Below, piece after piece: positions 26,517-35,948 of a stretch of DNA of 64,000 nucleotides (position 1 is the first letter of the stretch; every line of letters begins with the position of its first letter). The notes beneath the pieces are model-generated. The model saw only the letters and a list, made by a program, of their open reading frames with translations, searched no databases and was not told the origin of the DNA. Origin of the DNA: Streptosporangium album. Lineage in GTDB: Bacteria > Actinomycetota > Actinomycetes > Streptosporangiales > Streptosporangiaceae. The DNA lies in assembly GCF_014203795.1 (NCBI RefSeq), contig NZ_JACHJU010000001.1, positions 2,852,001 through 2,916,000 of the forward strand, read 5' to 3'. The translations under genes and the position numbers were made by a program.

Positions 26517-27751
26517 GGCAGTTCCATGTCCAGTACGGTAGGCCCGTCTGGGGGGCTGGTGATACTGAGGGTCCCGTCGAAGGCGGACAACCGGCGCTGG
26601 ATGCCGCGCAGCCCGGTGCCGCGTGACGGGTCGGCGCCGCCGCGGCCGTCATCGTGCACGGTGATGCGCAGCGCGTCGCCGTCGCCGGCGACGGCGACGG
26701 CGACCTGGATGCGATGGGCGCCGCTGTGCCGGATCGCGTTGGCCAGTGACTCGGCGATAACGAAGTACGCCGCGGACTCCACCGGGGCGGCCAGACGCCG
26801 GTCGAGTCGCAGATCCAGTTCGATTGGGATGCCGCTGGTCAGGGCCAGGGCTTGCACCGCTCCGGCCAGGCCCCGATCGGCCAGCACCGGCGGGTGGATG
26901 CCACGTACCAGATCGCGTAGTTCCGTCAGTGCCACGCCGACGCCGGCCTTCGCCTCGGCCATCAGCGCCTTGGCACTGGCCGGATCGGCGTCGATGACGT
27001 CCTCGGCGATGCCGAGATTCATGGTTGCCGCCACGAGGCGCACCTGCGCGCCGTCATGCAGATCACGTTCAACGCGGCGTAGTTCCACAGCGGAGGCATC
27101 GACGGCGGCTGCCCTGGTGGCGGTCAGTCGATCCACCCGTGCGGTCAGCCGGGCGGTGGAGGTGGGACCCAGCAGAGCACTCGCCAGCCGGGCCTGACCG
27201 GTGACGAGATGCCGGGGCAGGCGATAGGCGAGCAGTACCAACCCCACGCCGACCGGGACCAGCAGCCACGTCAGGGGGCCGGACCGGCCGGTGATCTCCA
27301 GCACCACGGGATCGAAGGTCGTGCGGGCCGGCAGCAGCACCCGCAGCAACGGCGCGAACATGCATTGCACGGCCGCCAGCCACAGCCCGAGACCCAGCGT
27401 CACGCAGATCACGCCCATCGCGAACTGGCACGGCAGCCAGGTCAGGTCGCGCCACGTGGCCGGGTCGCCGAGCAAGGCGCGGGTCCGGGCGAGAATGCCG
27501 GTGGGCAACGGCGAGTAGGGAGAGGTCACCGGTCCGCCCAGCACCGTAGTGGCCCGGCGGCGTTGCAGATCGGCCAGCCGACGGGTCAGCCAGGCAACGG
27601 TGACGAAGAGCAGGATGCCCAGGCCCCCCGCCAGACTCGCCGGGACCGAGATCAGCATCAGCAACAGCAGGAACGGTGCAGCCAGCCCGATGGCCGCACC
27701 GGCCAGTAGTTGCCCCTGCTCGCGTGCCACGCGCGCGATCTTCTGTCGCAT
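26504..27751 (-). CDS. Sensor histidine kinase (HisKA_3 type)
   Basis: A 415-residue membrane kinase. Hydrophobic segments lie near 15-60, 105-135 and 155-175. The phospho-accepting His is in RRVERDLHDGAQVRLVA, followed by an N box (AESLANAIRHSGA) and G boxes (VHDDGRGGADPS, GTGLRGIQRRL). It is typical of the desK/narX-like kinases that partner LuxR-type regulators. It is the first gene of the two-gene operon. The sensed signal is unknown, perhaps membrane state since there is no large external domain. Confidence 0.9.
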   Translation of the reverse strand: MRQKIARVAREQGQLLAGAAIGLAAPFLLLLMLISVPASLAGGLGILLFVTVAWLTRRLADLQRRRATTVLGGPVTSPYSPLPTGILARTRALLGDPATWRDLTWLPCQFAMGVICVTLGLGLWLAAVQCMFAPLLRVLLPARTTFDPVVLEITGRSGPLTWLLVPVGVGLVLLAYRLPRHLVTGQARLASALLGPTSTARLTARVDRLTATRAAAVDASAVELRRVERDLHDGAQVRLVAATMNLGIAEDVIDADPASAKALMAEAKAGVGVALTELRDLVRGIHPPVLADRGLAGAVQALALTSGIPIELDLRLDRRLAAPVESAAYFVIAESLANAIRHSGAHRIQVAVAVAGDGDALRITVHDDGRGGADPSRGTGLRGIQRRLSAFDGTLSITSPPDGPTVLDMELPCAS

Positions 27752-27995
27752 GGTGACGATCCTCCCAGCCGTATCGCAGACGTCAGCGCAGACGCCCCTC
27801 TGGCCAACAAGATCAACGTTAGGTTCCGGGTCGGTCGGTGGTCGATGAGCCAGGAACCCCGATCGATCCAGGTACCTGCACCCCTATGACATCAGGTGCG
27901 GGAGCCATAGTCCGCTCCCCACGAACAGGCGAATCTTTATGTCGTGAATGGCGCGTCGCCGGACGCATCGAACGATCTGAAGAGGGACGGATGTC

Positions 27996-29474
27996 ATGCG
28001 GCACATAGGGGCTCAGACGGGGGCAGCGGCTCGAATTGGCGGATCCGCCGCTCATAGACCAGGCCGGGCCAGGCGGTTGCCGCGGATCCCGGCGACTCTG
28101 GCAGCACTCGCCTCATCGGTGCTAGTCCTTCTGGCCGCTCCCGCACACGCCGCGCCAGCCGACCTGACCGCCACCGAGGTGTCCTTCGTCGGCAACGGTG
28201 GCGTGGTCCTGCACGGCACCGTTCTGGCGCTCGCGTCAGCGACAGAGCGCCGACCGGCGATGGTGATGATGGAGGGAGCCGGCAATCGAGGCCGGCAGGA
28301 GCTGCGTCCCGAAGCCGAGGCATTCGCCCGACATGGCATCGTGACGCTCATCTACGACAAGCGAACCGTGGGCTACTCCCTTCTTCACCGCGACTACTCG
28401 GTTCTGGCCGACGATGCACTTGCCGGCCTGCGGCTGCTGCGCTCCCGCGCCGACGTCGACCCGGCACGGCTCGGACTGTGGGCGCTGTCCGAAGGGGCGT
28501 TCGCCGCACCGCTGGCCGCCAACCGTTCGGCTGACGTGAAGTTTCTGATCACCGTCGGCGCGGTCGGCACCACCCCTGGAGCCCAGACGGCATGGGGGTA
28601 CGGCGAGTACCTGCGACACGCTGGGGTGTCCGGGTCATTGCCGCACATGCTGCAGACGACCGCCGTGCGGATGACGATCGGAGCGGGCATATTCCCGGAG
28701 GCGGACTTCGACCCGGTACCGGCCTGGGAACACGTGCGCCAGCCAGTACTCGCCCAATGGGGTGAACTCGACCGTGAAGCCCTCCCTCGGGAAAGCGGCC
28801 AGATCATCCGGGAGGCGCTGGAACGTGGCGGCAACACCCACTACACGATCCGGTTCGTCCCTGGTGTTCGGCACAATCTGAACCTCACCGCCAACGGCGG
28901 CTTCGACCGGCTCCACAGCCTCTCGCCCGACTTCGGCGACTACGAGACCTCCTGGATCGACCGTCCGGCGCGCGCGCTGCCCGGCACGAGCGCCGACCCG
29001 GTTCCGGCTCAGGACCTGCCTGCCCCCACACTCGCGCCTCTGGCCTGGTATGAGTCCCCTTGGCTCCAGCTCGTCGCCCTCCTGCTGTTCCTGGTGGGCT
29101 TCGCCGGCTATCCGCTGGCCGCCGCCACGCGCCGTATCCGCGGCCGTCACAGTACATCGCCGGTACGGCGTTCCGCACGCTGGCTGGCCGCCACCGGCCT
29201 GATGACCACGATGGGCTCGCTCATGTACGTCTTCTTCATGGTGGCCACAGCGGCGAATGTGATCGGACCTATGGTGGTCGGCCGCCCGATACCCTGGCTC
29301 GTTCTGCAGCTTCTCGCTGTCGCCACCGTCGTGACCACTGCTGCGACCGCGCTGTCGTGGCGACGTCACCGCCGCGACCTGGCCCACGCCGACCAGGTCC
29401 GACTCGGCCTGCTCATCACAGCGGGCCTGCTGTTCCTGCCCTGGGCGGCCTACTGGGGACTGCTTGTCCCATGA
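27996..29474 (+). CDS. Alpha/beta hydrolase with membrane-spanning C terminus
   Basis: A 492-residue protein. A signal peptide or anchor lies at about 30-52 (LAALASSVLVLLAAPAHA). The hydrolase domain has the nucleophile in GLWALSEGA and a His in FVPGVRHNLNL. After about residue 350 come three to four membrane helices (LQLVALLLFLVGFAGYPL, LMYVFFMVATAANVIG, LQLLAVATVVTTAA, LLITAGLLFLPW). GAGGGA precedes the ATG at 27996. It is divergent from the two-component operon, 244 bases away. Its substrate is unknown. Confidence 0.8.
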   Translation: MRHIGAQTGAAARIGGSAAHRPGRARRLPRIPATLAALASSVLVLLAAPAHAAPADLTATEVSFVGNGGVVLHGTVLALASATERRPAMVMMEGAGNRGRQELRPEAEAFARHGIVTLIYDKRTVGYSLLHRDYSVLADDALAGLRLLRSRADVDPARLGLWALSEGAFAAPLAANRSADVKFLITVGAVGTTPGAQTAWGYGEYLRHAGVSGSLPHMLQTTAVRMTIGAGIFPEADFDPVPAWEHVRQPVLAQWGELDREALPRESGQIIREALERGGNTHYTIRFVPGVRHNLNLTANGGFDRLHSLSPDFGDYETSWIDRPARALPGTSADPVPAQDLPAPTLAPLAWYESPWLQLVALLLFLVGFAGYPLAAATRRIRGRHSTSPVRRSARWLAATGLMTTMGSLMYVFFMVATAANVIGPMVVGRPIPWLVLQLLAVATVVTTAATALSWRRHRRDLAHADQVRLGLLITAGLLFLPWAAYWGLLVP

Positions 29475-29712
29475 TGTCGGCACCGCTGCAAGGTCAGCCG
29501 GCAAGCACGTCGAGTCACACGCCCCAGAACCGTGCAGCGGTTGGGTCGAGCGTGAGCTGGTCTGGGACGGCGAGCAGTCAGCCTCGACCCCACGGACACG
29601 GAACGGCGCACACTCGGACTCGTGAACGATCCCTAAGGGCTTGCAGGCCAGTTCGCCGCAGGCCAGGGTTTGGCGGTGACCCCAACGGCCGAGATCCCAA
29701 TAATGTGACCTT
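29475..29712. other. Intergenic, no recognised gene
   Basis: Between the hydrolase and the acetyltransferase stub. I see no RNA gene or hairpin that stands out. Confidence 0.4.
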
Positions 29713-29835
29713 GTGACCAAGGACTTCGCGATTGTTCAGGCTTCTGCCGACGATGGGGATGTGCTGGGCGAGATCCACATGGAGTCCTGGAAGACGGCCT
29801 ACATCGCAACGCCGCTTCCTTTGTGTCTTCCTTAA
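29713..29835 (+). pseudogene. GNAT acetyltransferase, N-terminal stub
   Basis: 40 codons beginning with GTG give IVQASADDGDVLGEIHMESW, the typical N terminus of GNAT acetyltransferases, then stop at TAA (29833-29835). The acetyl-CoA-binding region is missing. Confidence 0.55.
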
Positions 29836-29864
29836 CACGCTGGCAATGGCTCGGCGGACACTGA

Positions 29865-31265
29865 TCAGCCGGTGACTTCGGTGCCGCCGTGCAGGGTGGC
29901 GAGGTCGGCGGCGGCGCGGCCGGAGAGCCAGCCGTCTCGGTTGTAGGACGGGGCCACTGGGCGTGAGGTCAGCTGGGGGAACATCTCGTCGACCGCCTCG
30001 TTGACCGCCTGGTCGCGGGCGGCCAGCACGGGGAGCAGGTCCGTGCCCGAGTTCGCGGCGGCCTCGCGCACCGCCTCCCCGGTGGCCTCGGCCAGGCGCT
30101 CGCCGATCCGCTGGGCGTAGGAGGTGAGGAACGACTGCCGGAAGGAACGGGTGGTGGAGCGGCCATGGCCGTCGCGGTGGGAACCGGCGTGCACCATGGC
30201 GGTGGTGGCCTGTACCAGTAGCGAGGTGAACAGCAGTTCCACCGCGTCCAGGTCGGCGGGGAAGCCGAGCACGGTGGAGAAGCCGAAACTGCTGCTCCAT
30301 ACCGCGCGGCAGCGGTTGGCCGCGGCCACCGTGTCGACCAGGACCGCCTTGGGCCCCTCGTAGGGGGCCTCGACGCCGATCCGGCGGCCGGCAGGCTTGT
30401 CGGTGGCGCTCTGGCCGTGTGCTGCGGCGGCCAGCAGCGCCGCATCGATGCTGTGCTTGGCCATCAGCCGCTGCGCCGCGGTGGTGAAGGTCTCGGCCTC
30501 GGCGGGGAACTCGGTCGACTCGGCCTTGGCCAGCAGCGCCCTGACCCGGGTCAACATGCGCTCATCGACCGCAGGGCCGCGCCGCAGGGTGGCGGGCCGG
30601 GCGGTGCCCGGCGGCGAGATCAGCCGCTCCAGCCGGGGAAGGGTGGCCAACAGGCAGATCAGCTGGAGCAGGAGGGTGACCAGGGCGGCCCGGTCCAGGC
30701 GTTCACGCTCACCGCGTGCCTGCGAGTAGTCGTCGCCCTCCCACCAGACCTTCGCCTCCAGCGCAGACAGCTGGCCGTGCCATTGGGGGTCGACGGTGGC
30801 CGCGGCATACTTCTGTGCCTCGTCAGCGATCGCGTCGGTCAACAGCCGCACGTGCCGGGCGCCGAACTCTTTGCGGGCCATCCGCACGACGTCGGCGGGC
30901 TGCCAGCCCCGCCGCCAGACATCGGCCAGATCGCGCCGCAGCGTGGCGGTCAGCGTGCGGTCGGCGACGCGCCGCCATCGGCTGACCCCGGGCCGCTCGA
31001 CCAGCGCCGCCGCGCTTCGTTCGAACCCGTCGGTGTCGCCATGGAAGCGGGCGTGCACCGCCTCGGCCACCAACTGCTCGGCGAGCTCGGCGGGGCTGGA
31101 CCGCCAGGACTGGTCGAACGGCGCGAACCCGGCCTTGCCGGGGAAGCCGAACGACGAGAAGTCATGCTGCCCGGCGGCCCCGTGGGGAGCCCCTGCGTCC
31201 CCGGACTGCCGCCGCTTGCGCTCCTTCTCCTTGGCCTTGCGCCGTTCCCGGTTGGCCTTGCCCAT
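29865..31265 (-). CDS. DUF2786 domain protein
   Basis: A 466-residue soluble protein with a very basic start (KANRERRKAKEKERKRR). The DUF2786 segment is visible at about 245-280 (VRALLAKAESTEFPAEAE, QRLMAKHSID). The rest is helical with no known motif. DUF2786 occurs in phage and actinobacterial proteins of unknown function. GGGAGCAG precedes the ATG at 31265. It is a cargo gene of the island. Confidence 0.8.
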   Translation of the reverse strand: MGKANRERRKAKEKERKRRQSGDAGAPHGAAGQHDFSSFGFPGKAGFAPFDQSWRSSPAELAEQLVAEAVHARFHGDTDGFERSAAALVERPGVSRWRRVADRTLTATLRRDLADVWRRGWQPADVVRMARKEFGARHVRLLTDAIADEAQKYAAATVDPQWHGQLSALEAKVWWEGDDYSQARGERERLDRAALVTLLLQLICLLATLPRLERLISPPGTARPATLRRGPAVDERMLTRVRALLAKAESTEFPAEAETFTTAAQRLMAKHSIDAALLAAAAHGQSATDKPAGRRIGVEAPYEGPKAVLVDTVAAANRCRAVWSSSFGFSTVLGFPADLDAVELLFTSLLVQATTAMVHAGSHRDGHGRSTTRSFRQSFLTSYAQRIGERLAEATGEAVREAAANSGTDLLPVLAARDQAVNEAVDEMFPQLTSRPVAPSYNRDGWLSGRAAADLATLHGGTEVTG

Positions 31266-31413
31266 CGTCGGCTGCTCCCTGTTTCCGCTCGCTGGAGACT
31301 CGCGAATCTGAATTGTGCCGGGTTTCCCGCGACGGCGGTAACCCGATCACGGTTGCATAGATCGCCGATCGCGTCCGGGCCAACCCGAGCCGTGATCGTA
31401 CCGACACCGCTGC

Positions 31414-32136
31414 TCAGGCTGTCGTCCGCCAGTGTTCGGCTGACGTGGTGTTCGAAGGCCTCGTCGGGGTCGCGGCGGCATCGGCGATCAGTTCGCACAG
31501 GGCCTGGTAGACGCACAACAGCGCCCAGACTTCTTGGCGGACCCCGTCGGGCTGGTGGGAGCGCAGCCGAACGGTGATATCGCCGCGCAGCGTGGTCTTG
31601 ATCGCGCCGATCGCGGTTTCTCCCTCCCAGCGTTGCCGATACAGGGCAGGGATCTCCTCCATCGGCGCGGCAGTGGGGTCGAGCATCGTGGTGGCCAGGC
31701 AGAACAACTCACTGACGGTCTGCTGGGCGCCGTCGTCGCCGATCAGATCCCGGGTGAGCGTCTGCTCGCCAACGCTGTAGGGGCCGAAGGCGGCATCGAT
31801 CAACGCCCGGGTGCCAACCTCGGCATGCGCTACACAGCGGACCTGGGGGAACGCCCCATCGGTCGGGCCGCCGAACTCGGTACGGTTGGCCGGGCTGTCG
31901 GGCAGGTCCAGGGTGAACCCGTCGATCGCGGTCAATCGGCGTCCTCGCCACCACACCCCGGGCGTGTCCGGGCCGCCGACCGGTCCACGGGCCTGCTCGA
32001 ACAACACCTTCAAGGGCGCGGCGTCCACTCGCCCCGGCGGAAACGTCCGGGTCAGCACCCCCACCGCCACCCGATCAGACAGCCGCCCCCGGCCGGACCG
32101 CTTCACCGTCTCTCTCACACGCACCACACGAGCCAC
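31414..32136 (-). pseudogene. IS4-family transposase, internally deleted
   Basis: 240 codons. AIDGFTLDLPDSPANRTEFG fits the start of the IS4-type DDE domain, and RWEGETAIGAIKTTLRGD its end with the last acidic residue. The central part with the second aspartate is missing at about residue 135 (between SVGEQTLTRD and SELFCLATTML), and the N-terminal domain is absent. I found no clear terminal repeats. Confidence 0.75.
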
Positions 32137-32219
32137 AACAGACGGTAAGCGATCAGCTCACGTGCTTATCGAAGCGGCGTTGCCCCTTCCTGTGCCGGGA
32201 TGGCGCTACACTGATCGCC

Positions 32220-32261
32220 ATGCATCGTCTGTTGTGTCTGAGCTGGTGGCGCTCCACGTAG
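32220..32261 (+). CDS. Trp leader peptide of trpS
   Basis: A 13-codon frame, MHRLLCLSWWRST, with two adjacent Trp codons (32244-32249), too short for usual gene calling. It lies 115 bases upstream of the tryptophanyl-tRNA synthetase gene and is followed by a terminator. A ribosome stalled for charged tRNA-Trp would sit on the tandem codons and free the downstream antiterminator. Confidence 0.75.
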   Translation: MHRLLCLSWWRST

Positions 32262-32316
32262 GAGCGGCTACCTCTTTACACACGACCGGGCCGTTCGAAT
32301 GGACGGCCCTTTGTGT
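32250..32316 (+). promoter_or_regulatory. Transcription attenuator of trpS
   Basis: A first hairpin pairs CGCTCC (32250-32255) with GGAGCG (32261-32266). The terminator pairs GGGCCGT (32288-32294) with ACGGCCC (32303-32309), followed by TTTGTGTT. The segment AGCGGC (32263-32268) can instead pair with GCCGTT (32290-32295), giving an antiterminator. This is the order of a ribosome-mediated attenuator. Confidence 0.72.
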
Positions 32317-32376
32317 TCTCCCTGGATAAGGGCCGCCATCAGAACTGGCGAACCACTTATCAAAAGGAGAAACCAC

Positions 32377-33486
32377 ATGACCACGAGCCTCGGCACCACG
32401 TCACCGGCCGAACGATCCGTTTCTCCAGATGCGCTCGGCGTGCTCGCCGCTCAACGTCGCAGCGCTGAGCTGGAGCACCTGATTCGCGAGCACCCTGAGC
32501 GGTTTCGCGTGCTGACCGGGGACCGCCCAACAGGTCAATTGCACCTGGGTCACTACTTTGGCACCCTTCACAACCGCGTCCGCCTGCAGGACCTGGGAGC
32601 GGAGATGATGGTGCTCATCGCGGACTACCAGGTCCTGACGGATCGCGACTTCGCCGACCGGCTCACGGACCATGTGGAGGGCCTGGTGCTCGACTACCTG
32701 GCCATCGGCATCGATCCGGAGCGGGCCACCATCTTCACCCACAGTGCGATCCCGGCGCTCAACCAGTTGCTCCTGCCGTTTCTCAGCTTGATCTCGGTCG
32801 CGGAGCTCAGCCGGAATCCCACCGTCAAGGACGAGATTGCCCACTCCCGCCAGGCGGCCGTCAGCGGGCTGATGTTCACCTACCCCGCCCACCAGGCCGC
32901 CGACATCCTGTTTTGCAAGGCCAACCTCGTTCCGGTCGGGCAGGATCAATTGCCCCACCTGGAGGTCACCCGCACCATCGCGCGCCGCTTCAACAACCGC
33001 TACGGCAATGGCGGGAATCCGGTGTTCCCCGAGCCCGACGCCCTGTTGTCGGCGGCCCCCCTGCTGCTCGGCACCGACGGCACCAAGATGAGCAAGAGCC
33101 GCAGCAATGCCATCGCCCTGGCCGCCACCACCGACGAAACCGCCAAGCTCATACGCGGCGCCAAGACCGACTCAGACCGCCACATCACCTACGATCCGGC
33201 CACCCGACCCGAGGTTTCCAGCCTCGTCCTCCTGGCCGCGCTGTGCCTTGACTGCGATCCCCACCAGGTCGCCGACGACATAGGCAGCCGGGGAGCGGGC
33301 GCGCTGAAGGCCACCGTCACCGAGGCAGTCAACGGCTACCTGGCGCCGATCCGCGCACGACGCGCCCAGTACGCCCAAGACCGCGGCTACATCCGTCAGG
33401 TGCTGTACCACGGCAATGAACGTGCCACCGCCATCGCCGAGGCCACCCTCAAGGAGGTGCGGGCCGCGATGAACGCCCTCTACTGA
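32377..33486 (+). CDS. trpS: Auxiliary tryptophanyl-tRNA synthetase
   Basis: A 369-residue class I synthetase that charges tRNA-Trp. The HIGH-equivalent HLGH is at 56-59 and KMSKS at 237-241, both intact. ATG at 32377 is preceded by AAAGGAGA. It lies in a mobile island, under a Trp-codon leader. From the literature on Streptomyces, auxiliary TrpRS genes with such attenuators give resistance to indolmycin and related inhibitors; whether this enzyme does so is inference. The housekeeping trpS is expected elsewhere on the chromosome. Confidence 0.92.
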   Translation: MTTSLGTTSPAERSVSPDALGVLAAQRRSAELEHLIREHPERFRVLTGDRPTGQLHLGHYFGTLHNRVRLQDLGAEMMVLIADYQVLTDRDFADRLTDHVEGLVLDYLAIGIDPERATIFTHSAIPALNQLLLPFLSLISVAELSRNPTVKDEIAHSRQAAVSGLMFTYPAHQAADILFCKANLVPVGQDQLPHLEVTRTIARRFNNRYGNGGNPVFPEPDALLSAAPLLLGTDGTKMSKSRSNAIALAATTDETAKLIRGAKTDSDRHITYDPATRPEVSSLVLLAALCLDCDPHQVADDIGSRGAGALKATVTEAVNGYLAPIRARRAQYAQDRGYIRQVLYHGNERATAIAEATLKEVRAAMNALY

Positions 33487-33549
33487 GCTGTGGGCCAGTG
33501 CTCCGGCGTTCACGCCGGGGGTGAAGGCCCACGCGGGAGTGCCCGCTAG

Positions 33550-35258
33550 AAGGCCACTGAAGATCTTGCCGGGTATCTCGGTGGTTGGGGTCAAGGCGGG
33601 ACGGTTCTGTCGCTATGTGGAGCTGGGAGCCAGGATCCAGGCTCCGCTGGTCCGGGTGAGTCCGAGGTTGATCAGGGTCCGCAGGTTGAGGGCGGCGGCT
33701 CGGGTATGGAGCCAGGTGTTGTTCTTGATGACGCCGAGGTAGCGCAGGCGCCGGTTGCCTCGGGCCACGACCTGGGCGACGGCGCGCTCGACGGGAGGTC
33801 GCCAGCGGCGGTGGTCGGCCTGCCAGGCCGGGTCGGTGACGGCTTGGGTTCGGGCGGCGGCCAGCAGGTCGTGCTGGGCATGGATGGTGACGTTGCGCCC
33901 GGTCGCGGAGGTGGTACAGCGGGCCCGCAGCGGGCAGGGCGCGCACACCTTCTTGAACTGGGCGATGTGGGAGCCGTCGGGCTGGGGGCGGCCCAGCGCT
34001 GTGGTGTGGCCGGCCGGGCAGGTGGCTTTGCCCGCGGCGGTGTCGATGTGGAAGTCATCGACGGTGAAGCCGCCCGCGATGGTCTGCTTCAGCGGCGGCG
34101 GTTTGATGATGAGGCGGTGGCCGGCGTCGGTCAGTGCCCGGCGAGCCGCACCGGTGCCGTAGGCGGCGTCGCCCAGCACGGTGACCGGCGCCCTCTCGTC
34201 GGCGAGCAGGTCGGTGGCGACGGCGGCCTCATGATGGGCCGCTCCGGTGCCGGGCCGCAGCGCGACGTCGGTGAACAGTCCGGTCTCGGGTTCGACCGCG
34301 AGGTGGGCCTTGTAGCCGTCCTGGTACTGGGTGCGGCTTTTGTGCACGTGCCGCGATTCGGGATCGACGGTGGAGACCATCCGGTCCGGCGCGGCGCGCC
34401 GGGCGATGCGCCAGCGCCCGTCGCGGCCGTCGGAGTCCGGCGCGGGTTCCACATCCTGGTAGGCGACCAGTGCCAGAATGCCGACCGCATTGGCGCCCTT
34501 GTCGTCGAGCGGCTGCTCGGGTAACTCGGCCGGCAGAGCGATCGCATCACCGACCAGCGCGTCCACCAACGCCGCGCGGGCTTGGGCGTCCTTCCAGGCG
34601 ATGCGCGGCTTGCCCGGATCGGCGTAGTCGTGGCCGGTGCACTGGGCCGCGGCGACCGGGGCGGCGCCCGGCACCTCGCGGATCACCGCGCGGATCGCGG
34701 CGATCAACTGGGTGACGGTGTCTTGGGTGGCCACCGCGTCCTGCAGCACGGTGGAATCCAGCGCCCGCCGCTGCCGGCCCTTCAGCACCCCGGTCGCGGC
34801 AACGATCTCCTTGACCCGAGTGAAGATCCGGTCCGGGTCGGCCGAGCGGGCCAGGCGACGCCGGAAATAGGTCAGCAACGATGCATCGAACGCGGTGTCA
34901 TACAACCCCAGCCCACACGCGGCCTTCCAGCGCAGGTCACAGCGCAGCTCCTGGACCGCGTCAAAATCGGAAACCCCGTACAGGGCCTGCAGCACCAGCG
35001 CCGCGGCCAGCACCTGCGGCGGCATACTCGGGCGCCCGTTGGGCGAGGGATACATGTCGGCGAACATGCCGCCGGGAAACAACTCCTCGCGGTGCTCGGC
35101 CAGGAACGCGAACATGCTGCCCGCCGGGATCAACTCCCGGCAGGTGGCCCACACATCCGGCCCGACCAGCTCTCCAGTCCATTGACCTTGCATAACAACC
35201 AGTCTGACCCCGCCACCATTTGCGGCGAAGCCAGACCCCCGACATCTTCAGTGGCCTT
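33550..35258 (-). mobile_element. IS1182-family insertion sequence, complete
   Basis: Bounded by 15-bp perfect terminal inverted repeats (AAGGCCACTGAAGAT at 33550-33564 and its complement at 35244-35258), with CTAG on each outer side (33546-33549, 35259-35262). Being palindromic, CTAG could be a 4-bp target duplication or part of the repeats. It carries one intact transposase. It lies between the two parts of an integrase remnant. Confidence 0.85.
33613..35193 (-). CDS. IS1182-family transposase
   Basis: A 526-residue DDE transposase with no stop or frameshift. The N-terminal DUF772-like region is seen as FADMYPSPNGRPSMPPQVLA and ALYGVSDFDAVQELRCDLRW. The catalytic Asp candidates are in RALDSTVL and VTVLGDAAYGTG, and the C-terminal zinc-like cysteines in CAPCPLRARC, ending with RWRPPVERAVAQVV around the acidic residue. 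It may still be mobile. It is the only gene of the element. Confidence 0.9.
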   Translation of the reverse strand: MQGQWTGELVGPDVWATCRELIPAGSMFAFLAEHREELFPGGMFADMYPSPNGRPSMPPQVLAAALVLQALYGVSDFDAVQELRCDLRWKAACGLGLYDTAFDASLLTYFRRRLARSADPDRIFTRVKEIVAATGVLKGRQRRALDSTVLQDAVATQDTVTQLIAAIRAVIREVPGAAPVAAAQCTGHDYADPGKPRIAWKDAQARAALVDALVGDAIALPAELPEQPLDDKGANAVGILALVAYQDVEPAPDSDGRDGRWRIARRAAPDRMVSTVDPESRHVHKSRTQYQDGYKAHLAVEPETGLFTDVALRPGTGAAHHEAAVATDLLADERAPVTVLGDAAYGTGAARRALTDAGHRLIIKPPPLKQTIAGGFTVDDFHIDTAAGKATCPAGHTTALGRPQPDGSHIAQFKKVCAPCPLRARCTTSATGRNVTIHAQHDLLAAARTQAVTDPAWQADHRRWRPPVERAVAQVVARGNRRLRYLGVIKNNTWLHTRAAALNLRTLINLGLTRTSGAWILAPSST

Positions 35259-35262
35259 CTAG

Positions 35263-35385
35263 AGCATCTCCCGCCTGGTCGGTCACAAGGGCACGGTGGT
35301 GACGGAGAAGGTCTACCGGAAGCAGCTCCGCCCGGTACTACTGGAAGGAGCCGAGGTGATGGATCAGATCTTCCCGCAGGCTTAA
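35263..35385 (+). pseudogene. Tyrosine integrase C-terminal remnant (right element)
   Basis: 41 codons to TAA read SISRLVGHKGTVVTEKVYRK, with the conserved His and catalytic Tyr of phage/AICE integrases, then VMDQIFPQA. The bases before the insertion sequence (HAGVP-like codons at about 33523-33549) can be joined to this piece with small indels, so the insertion sequence seems to have landed in an already damaged integrase gene. Confidence 0.72.
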
Positions 35386-35392
35386 ACGCTGT

Positions 35393-35842
35393 TCATGACC
35401 GCGTCTCGGCCTCCGCGTTGGGCTTGTCCTCGGCTCGTGGCACGCCGGCGATCAGGACGAGCGCAGCAATAGCGCCGTAGAGCGGGAGCACGAACCCAGG
35501 CCCCTGCGAACCCTCAGGGCAATAGGGGGAGAAGAACGCAATGGTCGATAGCGCGTAGTAAGCGGCTGTCGCGAGCGCTCCGCCCGCTCCTATCCAGGCC
35601 AGGAGTCGGCGCCTTTGGGGCAGTGATCGCCGTGCGGCCACGGCCAGCGCTATCAAAGCAGGGGGAAGAAGAGTGGCCATCGCGCCGAAGCCCAGGCCGA
35701 GCACATCACGATCGGTGTATCCGTCTTCGGTGTTCAGATAGGCGCAGATGTAGATCTCTGTATCTACTGGCAACGAAGCCCAGTTAGGAAGGGTGGACAG
35801 AAGGATGGCACCCATCCAGCACAACAGTGCGCGGTGCTTCAT
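35393..35842 (-). CDS. Small four-helix membrane protein, unknown function
   Basis: A 149-residue hydrophobic protein with about four membrane segments (ALLCWMGAILLSTLPNWA, GFGAMATLLPPALIALAVAA, LLAWIGAGGALATAAYYAL, GFVLPLYGAIAALVLIAGV). No family recognised. It lies between the integrase remnant and the right attachment site and is probably element cargo. GC content looks lower than that of neighbours. Confidence 0.6.
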   Translation of the reverse strand: MKHRALLCWMGAILLSTLPNWASLPVDTEIYICAYLNTEDGYTDRDVLGLGFGAMATLLPPALIALAVAARRSLPQRRRLLAWIGAGGALATAAYYALSTIAFFSPYCPEGSQGPGFVLPLYGAIAALVLIAGVPRAEDKPNAEAETRS

Positions 35843-35948
35843 CGCCTAATCCCCCAGGACCCCACAACCGCTCATCCTCCGGGCGGACCTCGGGACGGGG
35901 ATGCTCAGTGTTCCGGCTGTAGCTCGTGACCTTCGGACGAGATACGAC

